In this document: positions 60,107 to 64,000 of the stretch, piece after piece
How positions within the stretch are numbered: the first letter of the stretch is position 1
How the letters are laid out: every line of letters starts with the position of its first letter
Assembly: GCF_001905655.1 (NCBI RefSeq)
Contig: NZ_JMHT01000017.1
Span: forward strand, 62,001-126,000
Origin: Mycobacterium sp. ST-F2
GTDB taxonomy: Bacteria; Actinomycetota; Actinomycetes; Mycobacteriales; Mycobacteriaceae
Length of the DNA stretch: 64,000 nucleotides
Reading direction: 5' to 3'
Translations under genes and position numbers: made by a program
The notes under the pieces: model-generated
Seen by the model: the letters and a program-made list of their open reading frames with translations, nothing else
Database searches by the model: none
Told to the model about the DNA's origin: nothing

Positions 60107-62248
60107 GTGACCTCGACCCTGGACGTTCCTGAGCAGAATCAGGACCTGGTCCTCGACCAGAGCGCCGACGACTACTGGAACCACTACCAGCTGACCTTCG
60201 CGCTCTACAGCGTCAGCGACCGCGCCATCCCGTCGGCGTTCGACGGCCTCAAGCCGGGCCAGCGCCGGCTGCTGTACCAGATGCACGACTCGAAACTGCT
60301 GCCCGGCAACAAGCCGCAGAAGTCGTCGAAGGTCTGCTCGGCCGTCACCGGCAACCTGCACCCGCACGGCGGCGCGTCGATGTACGGCGCGGCGGCGCTG
60401 ATGGCCGCCGAGTTCCAGCGCGTGAAAGTCATTGACGGACAAGGCGCTTTCCCGCGCATCCAGGGTGACATCCCGGCCGCCGACCGGTACACCGAGATGC
60501 GGCTGTCGGCCCCCGGGGCGGCGCTGACCGCCGAACTCGACGACCACGCGGTGCCGATGGTGCCCACATTCGACGGGGAATGGATCGAGCCCACGATGCT
60601 CCCGGCCCAGTGGCCGGTGCTCCTGTGCAACGGCGCCGTCGGCATCGCCGAAGGCTGGGCCACCAAGGTGCCCGCGCACAATCCGCGCGAGATCATGGCG
60701 GCCTGCCGGGCGCTGCTGAAGACCCCGAACATGACCGACGACCGGCTGGCCAAACTCATCCCCGGCCCGGACTGGGGCTGTGGGGCGACGGTGGTCGGCA
60801 CCGCCGGGCTGCGCGAGTACCTCACCACCGGCCGCGGTGCGCTCACCGTGCGCGGCACCCTGTCGGTCGACGGCAAGAACGTCGTGATCACCGAGCTGCC
60901 GCCCGGTGTCGCGAGTAACACTGTGCAAGACCGGATTCGGGCGCTGGTCGAGTCCGGCGAGCTGGCCGGCGTCGCCGACATGTCCGACCTGACCGACCGT
61001 CGCAACGGGCTGCGGATCGTCGTCACCGCCAAGCGCGGTCACGCCGCCGAGACCATCCGCGACCAGCTGCTGGCGCTGACCCCGCTGGAGTCGACGTTCG
61101 CCGCCAGCCTGGTGGCGCTCGACGAGGACCGCGTGCCGCGGTGGTGGACGGTGCGCGAGCTGATCGGCGCCTTCCTGCACCTGCGCGACTCGGTGGTCCT
61201 GCACCGCAGCCAGTACCGGCTCGATAAGGTCACCGCCCGCAGGCATCTGGTCGCCGGCCTGATGAAGATCCACCTGGACATCGACGCGGCCGTCGCGGTC
61301 ATCCGCGGCTCCGACACCGTCGACGACGCCCGCCGCGGGCTGCAGGAGCGGTTCAGCATCGACGAGGAGCAGGCCAATTACGTGCTGGCACTGCAACTTC
61401 GACGTCTGACGAAGCTCGACGTCATCGAGCTGCAGGCCGAGGCGGACAAGCTGGATGCCGAATTCGCCGAGCTCACCGAGCTCGTCGCGAACCCCGATGC
61501 TCGGCGCGTGGTGATCGACAACGAACTGAAGGAGACGGCGAAGCTGTTCGCCGGGCCCGAATTCGACCGCCGCACGGTCCTGGACTTCGAGGGCACGCCG
61601 ACGGCCTCGAGTTCCGACGACGACGGCCCGCGTGAGCGAAAAGTCAACGCCAACTGGCGCCTTGACGATCGGGGCGTGTTCTCCGACAGCCACGGCGACC
61701 TGCTGTCCGCCGGGCTGGGCTGGGCGGTGTGGACCGACGGGCGCATCAAGTTCACCAACGGCAATGGCCTGCCGTTCAAGACGCGCGACATCCCGGTGGC
61801 CCCGGACATCACAGGGCTGCTGCGCTCGGGCGTGCTGACGCCGGGCCATCACCTGGCACTGGTGACGCGGCGCGGCAAGATTCTGCGCATCGACCCGGCC
61901 GCGGTGAATCCACAGGGCGCGGCGGGCAATGGCGTGGCCGGTGTGAAGCTGGCCGGCGACGGTGACGAGGTCATCGCCGCACTGCCGATCACGTGCGGTA
62001 ACGGCGAAGCCATCTTGTCGACCTCCGAAAAGGGCTGGAAGGTAACCGAAGTCGCCGACATCCCGGTCAAGGGCCGCGGCGGCGCCGGCGTGGGCTTCCA
62101 CCCGTTCGTCGGCGGTGAGGATGCCCTGCTGTCGGCGGCGGTCTCCCCCACCGGGTTCGTGCGCAATGGCAAGACCGTGCGCGCCGAGAAGCGCGCGAAG
62201 TCCTCGGTGAAGGGCACGGGCGCCGACGTGACGCCGGCAGAGGCGTAG
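60107..62248 (+). CDS. Type II topoisomerase cleavage subunit (GyrA/ParC-like, second set)
   Basis: This 713-residue protein starts at GTG 60107 behind GAAAGAG. The winged-helix/tower core has DGLKPGQRRLLYQM and the active-site Tyr128 in ADRYTEMRLS, equivalent to gyrase Tyr129. A coiled-coil tower (LQAEADKLDAEFAELTELV) and a short beta-pinwheel-like C-terminal domain follow, with KGRGGAG in the place of a GyrA box. The C-terminal domain is smaller than in GyrA. Together with the upstream subunit it should form an A2B2 enzyme that changes DNA topology or decatenates. Confidence 0.92.
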   Translation: MTSTLDVPEQNQDLVLDQSADDYWNHYQLTFALYSVSDRAIPSAFDGLKPGQRRLLYQMHDSKLLPGNKPQKSSKVCSAVTGNLHPHGGASMYGAAALMAAEFQRVKVIDGQGAFPRIQGDIPAADRYTEMRLSAPGAALTAELDDHAVPMVPTFDGEWIEPTMLPAQWPVLLCNGAVGIAEGWATKVPAHNPREIMAACRALLKTPNMTDDRLAKLIPGPDWGCGATVVGTAGLREYLTTGRGALTVRGTLSVDGKNVVITELPPGVASNTVQDRIRALVESGELAGVADMSDLTDRRNGLRIVVTAKRGHAAETIRDQLLALTPLESTFAASLVALDEDRVPRWWTVRELIGAFLHLRDSVVLHRSQYRLDKVTARRHLVAGLMKIHLDIDAAVAVIRGSDTVDDARRGLQERFSIDEEQANYVLALQLRRLTKLDVIELQAEADKLDAEFAELTELVANPDARRVVIDNELKETAKLFAGPEFDRRTVLDFEGTPTASSSDDDGPRERKVNANWRLDDRGVFSDSHGDLLSAGLGWAVWTDGRIKFTNGNGLPFKTRDIPVAPDITGLLRSGVLTPGHHLALVTRRGKILRIDPAAVNPQGAAGNGVAGVKLAGDGDEVIAALPITCGNGEAILSTSEKGWKVTEVADIPVKGRGGAGVGFHPFVGGEDALLSAAVSPTGFVRNGKTVRAEKRAKSSVKGTGADVTPAEA

Positions 62249-62254
62249 GCATCT

Positions 62255-63487
62255 GTGCGGTTCGACTGGGCGGGATTCGAAACCGACCTGACCGCCGCCG
62301 CGGTCACGGCGGTGCGCGCGCTGGCCGGCGCGGCCGCAGGGCAACAGCCGTACGCGGTGGCGTTCAGCGAGTTCTACGCTGAGACGACCGGTGTCATCTA
62401 CCTGCCCAATCTGGCCCTGGCCACCGAGCAGACGGTGCCGGAGCCGTCCTGCCGGTTCAGCCCACCGGACTGGGAGCACCAGGACTACGAGTGGAGCGAG
62501 ACCGCCGGCGACTGGGGTGACCGGCTGGTCGAGGCGGTGTCGGGCCTGCCACGTGCCCAGTGGGACCAGGCCTGGGAGCGGTTCGCGCAGGCGATGCTGA
62601 CCATCGCCGCAGGCGTGCGAGCCACGCTGGTGGCCGACGGCACCCTGCCGGCCGACGTCGTCGTCTACCTCGACGACGAGGACGGCGATCTGCTGGTGCG
62701 CTCGCTGACATCCGCCGAACTGCAGCGACATTTCCCCGAGTACGTCGCCGCCGCCGCGGCCGAGCACGCGATCCTGGCGCTGCCGGTCGAGCAGCGGGTG
62801 GCCGCGCTGGCGGCGGCTGCCGGACTGGTACCCGGACCGCCGGGCGACCTGGGCCAGGAACGCGCACGGGCACTCCTGCTGGAGCTCGGCGGTGCCGCGG
62901 TTCCCGTCGCCATCGCGGCGTTGAAGCGCCGGGACACCGCCTGGCTCGGCGCCAAGCTGTTGGCGGACCTCGATGTCGCGTCGCCCGAAGTGCTCGACGC
63001 GCTATGGGCGGCGGTGCCCCTGCCCGGCCCCGGCCACGACTGGGCGGCCACCGCGCTGGGACGGCTGGGCTATGGACCCCAGGTGCTGGAGAGCGACCTG
63101 CCCGCGGCAACCCGCGCGGCCGCCGTCACGGCGTCGTACCGGTCGTTCCGCGATCACGGCCGCAGCCATCGGCCGCTGGACTACGCGCTGCTGGCCGCCG
63201 GGCTCGCCGACCCGAGTGTCGCGGCACTCATCGCGGATGAGTTGGCTCCCGGCCAGGGCTACTGCACGCTGGACGCCGCCGACCTCCCCGGCGCCCGGGC
63301 GGGGCTCGACCATGCCGAGCCGCTGATCCGCCGGCACGCCGTCGTCGTCCTCGGTGAACTGATCGGCCCCATGGGACCCGAGGGTCTGGACCCCGACGAC
63401 GTCGCGGCGCTGAGCGCCCGGATCACCGACCTGGCCGCCCACGATCCCGACCCCGACGTCCGGCGGCTCGCCGGCTACCGCCGATAG
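62255..63487 (+). CDS. DUF4303/HEAT-repeat-like protein
   Basis: This 410-residue protein starts at GTG 62255, 6 bp after the topoisomerase stop, so probably in the same transcript. The N-terminal part of about 170 residues fits DUF4303 ([40 protein letters not shown]). The C-terminal half is Ala/Leu-rich helical repeats ([36 protein letters not shown]) like HEAT repeats. No catalytic motif is seen. It overlaps the dfrA stop by 13 bp in convergent orientation. Confidence 0.8.
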   Translation: MRFDWAGFETDLTAAAVTAVRALAGAAAGQQPYAVAFSEFYAETTGVIYLPNLALATEQTVPEPSCRFSPPDWEHQDYEWSETAGDWGDRLVEAVSGLPRAQWDQAWERFAQAMLTIAAGVRATLVADGTLPADVVVYLDDEDGDLLVRSLTSAELQRHFPEYVAAAAAEHAILALPVEQRVAALAAAAGLVPGPPGDLGQERARALLLELGGAAVPVAIAALKRRDTAWLGAKLLADLDVASPEVLDALWAAVPLPGPGHDWAATALGRLGYGPQVLESDLPAATRAAAVTASYRSFRDHGRSHRPLDYALLAAGLADPSVAALIADELAPGQGYCTLDAADLPGARAGLDHAEPLIRRHAVVVLGELIGPMGPEGLDPDDVAALSARITDLAAHDPDPDVRRLAGYRR

Positions 63488-63933
63488 GTGCAGAAGCGGT
63501 AGCGCAGGCCGGTCTTGCTGGTCTGCCACTCGCTGTGCGTGACGGTCCAGGAGTCGTCCAACGCCGGCGCGAAAGCGTCGCCGTCGGGCACGTCGACGTC
63601 GATCTCGGTGACCTCGCACAGCGTCGCCGCCGGCAGCGCCAGAGCGTACAGCTGCGCTCCGCCCATCACCCAGCCGTCGATCTCGGCGGGCAACGACGTC
63701 ACCACCTCGGCGCCTTCGGCGACATAACCCGCGTCGCGGCTGACGACGACGTTGCGGCGGCCCGGCAGCGGGCGGAACCGCTCCGGCAGCGACTCCCAGG
63801 TGAGCCGGCCCATCACGACCGTGGAGCCGAGTGTCAGTTCTTTGAAGTGCGCCATGTCCTCGGGCAGCTGCCAGGGGATGTCGTTGTCGCGGCCGATGAC
63901 ACCGCCGTTGCCCTGCGCCCAGATCAGCTTCAC
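63475..63933 (-). CDS. dfrA: DfrA, dihydrofolate reductase
   Basis: This 152-residue enzyme reduces dihydrofolate to tetrahydrofolate and is the trimethoprim target. It has [20 protein letters not shown] (active-site loop), [23 protein letters not shown] and [15 protein letters not shown] 63931-63933 is preceded by GGGGGA and aligns with the M. tuberculosis start (VGLIWAQ). thyA is expected just beyond the right edge, as in Rv2764c-Rv2763c, but is not visible. Confidence 0.95.
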   Translation of the reverse strand: MKLIWAQGNGGVIGRDNDIPWQLPEDMAHFKELTLGSTVVMGRLTWESLPERFRPLPGRRNVVVSRDAGYVAEGAEVVTSLPAEIDGWVMGGAQLYALALPAATLCEVTEIDVDVPDGDAFAPALDDSWTVTHSEWQTSKTGLRYRFCTYRR

Positions 63934-64000
63934 CGCGCCGTCCCCCTGCGTGTCGCAGTCGGCGTGTCGGCTCTCCTGTGGCACTTGCGAATTGAAGCGG

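Noticed and set aside
60101..62767. An 888-codon minus-strand frame opposite the topoisomerase A subunit
   Set aside because: The plus strand encodes intact GyrA/ParC motifs; the minus frame is an antisense shadow caused by codon bias.

Overview
The window is GC-rich actinobacterial chromosome, most likely a fast-growing Mycobacterium (Mycolicibacterium). The evidence is gene order and sequence: the stretch nrdR - LysM protein - lexA - fadE20 - hflX - dapF - miaA - DUF349 - miaB - recX - recA - DUF3046 - ephG - pspM - pspA - clgR - pgsA3 - argA - ftsK - SDR - methyltransferase - rnj - dapA - (restriction genes) - dfrA follows the M. tuberculosis Rv2718c to Rv2763c order, with local insertions and losses. 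No tRNA, rRNA, CRISPR array, insertion sequence or prophage structural gene was recognised.

Layout. 1-12.5 kb: DNA-damage and dNTP control (nrdR, a ChiZ-like LysM protein, lexA), a large LGFP-repeat membrane protein, an acyl-CoA dehydrogenase, a DEAD-box RNA helicase, a PE-PPE-type hydrolase, and the miaA-dapF-hflX operon. 12.5-22.5 kb: DUF349 protein, miaB, a glutamate-type ABC importer with a fused binding protein and permease, a TetR/SDR divergent pair and a secreted proline/lysine-rich protein. 22.5-29.6 kb: recA-recX, an SDR-SDR-WS/DGAT lipid operon, and a glycosyltransferase/DUF3046/EphG/DUF5313 cluster. 29.6-41 kb: the clgR-pspA-pspM envelope-stress genes, pgsA3, argA, ftsK, a mycofactocin-type SDR block, RNase J and dapA. 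41-58 kb: an accessory island with a VOC protein, an Lsr2 paralogue, a type VII secretion-linked toxin/immunity cassette, and a six-gene type I restriction-modification operon. That operon also carries a pseudo-methyltransferase, a cytosolic-type 5'-nucleotidase and a YhcG/DUF1016 nuclease. A divergent coiled-coil nuclease-like gene and a lipoprotein gene follow. 58-64 kb: an AlkZ/YcaQ-like glycosylase, a second type II topoisomerase pair, a DUF4303 protein and dfrA.

How the parts work together. The SOS genes carry visible control sites. lexA has a mycobacterial LexA box overlapping its -35 element. recA and the ChiZ-like gene each have a RecA-NDp (PafBC-type) promoter plus a LexA-like box. 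A nearly identical RecA-NDp element lies in front of the AlkZ-like glycosylase. clgR has a SigE-type promoter. The accessory island sits between dapA and dfrA, where M. tuberculosis has thyX and hsd genes. thyX is not present here, so thymidylate synthesis presumably depends on thyA beyond the right edge or thyX elsewhere. The best candidate for something under-described is the 44.5-56 kb composite defence island: overlapping RM genes with an embedded nucleotidase, a catalytically degenerate methyltransferase/specificity fusion, and a divergent gene sharing a promoter region that holds a strong palindrome.
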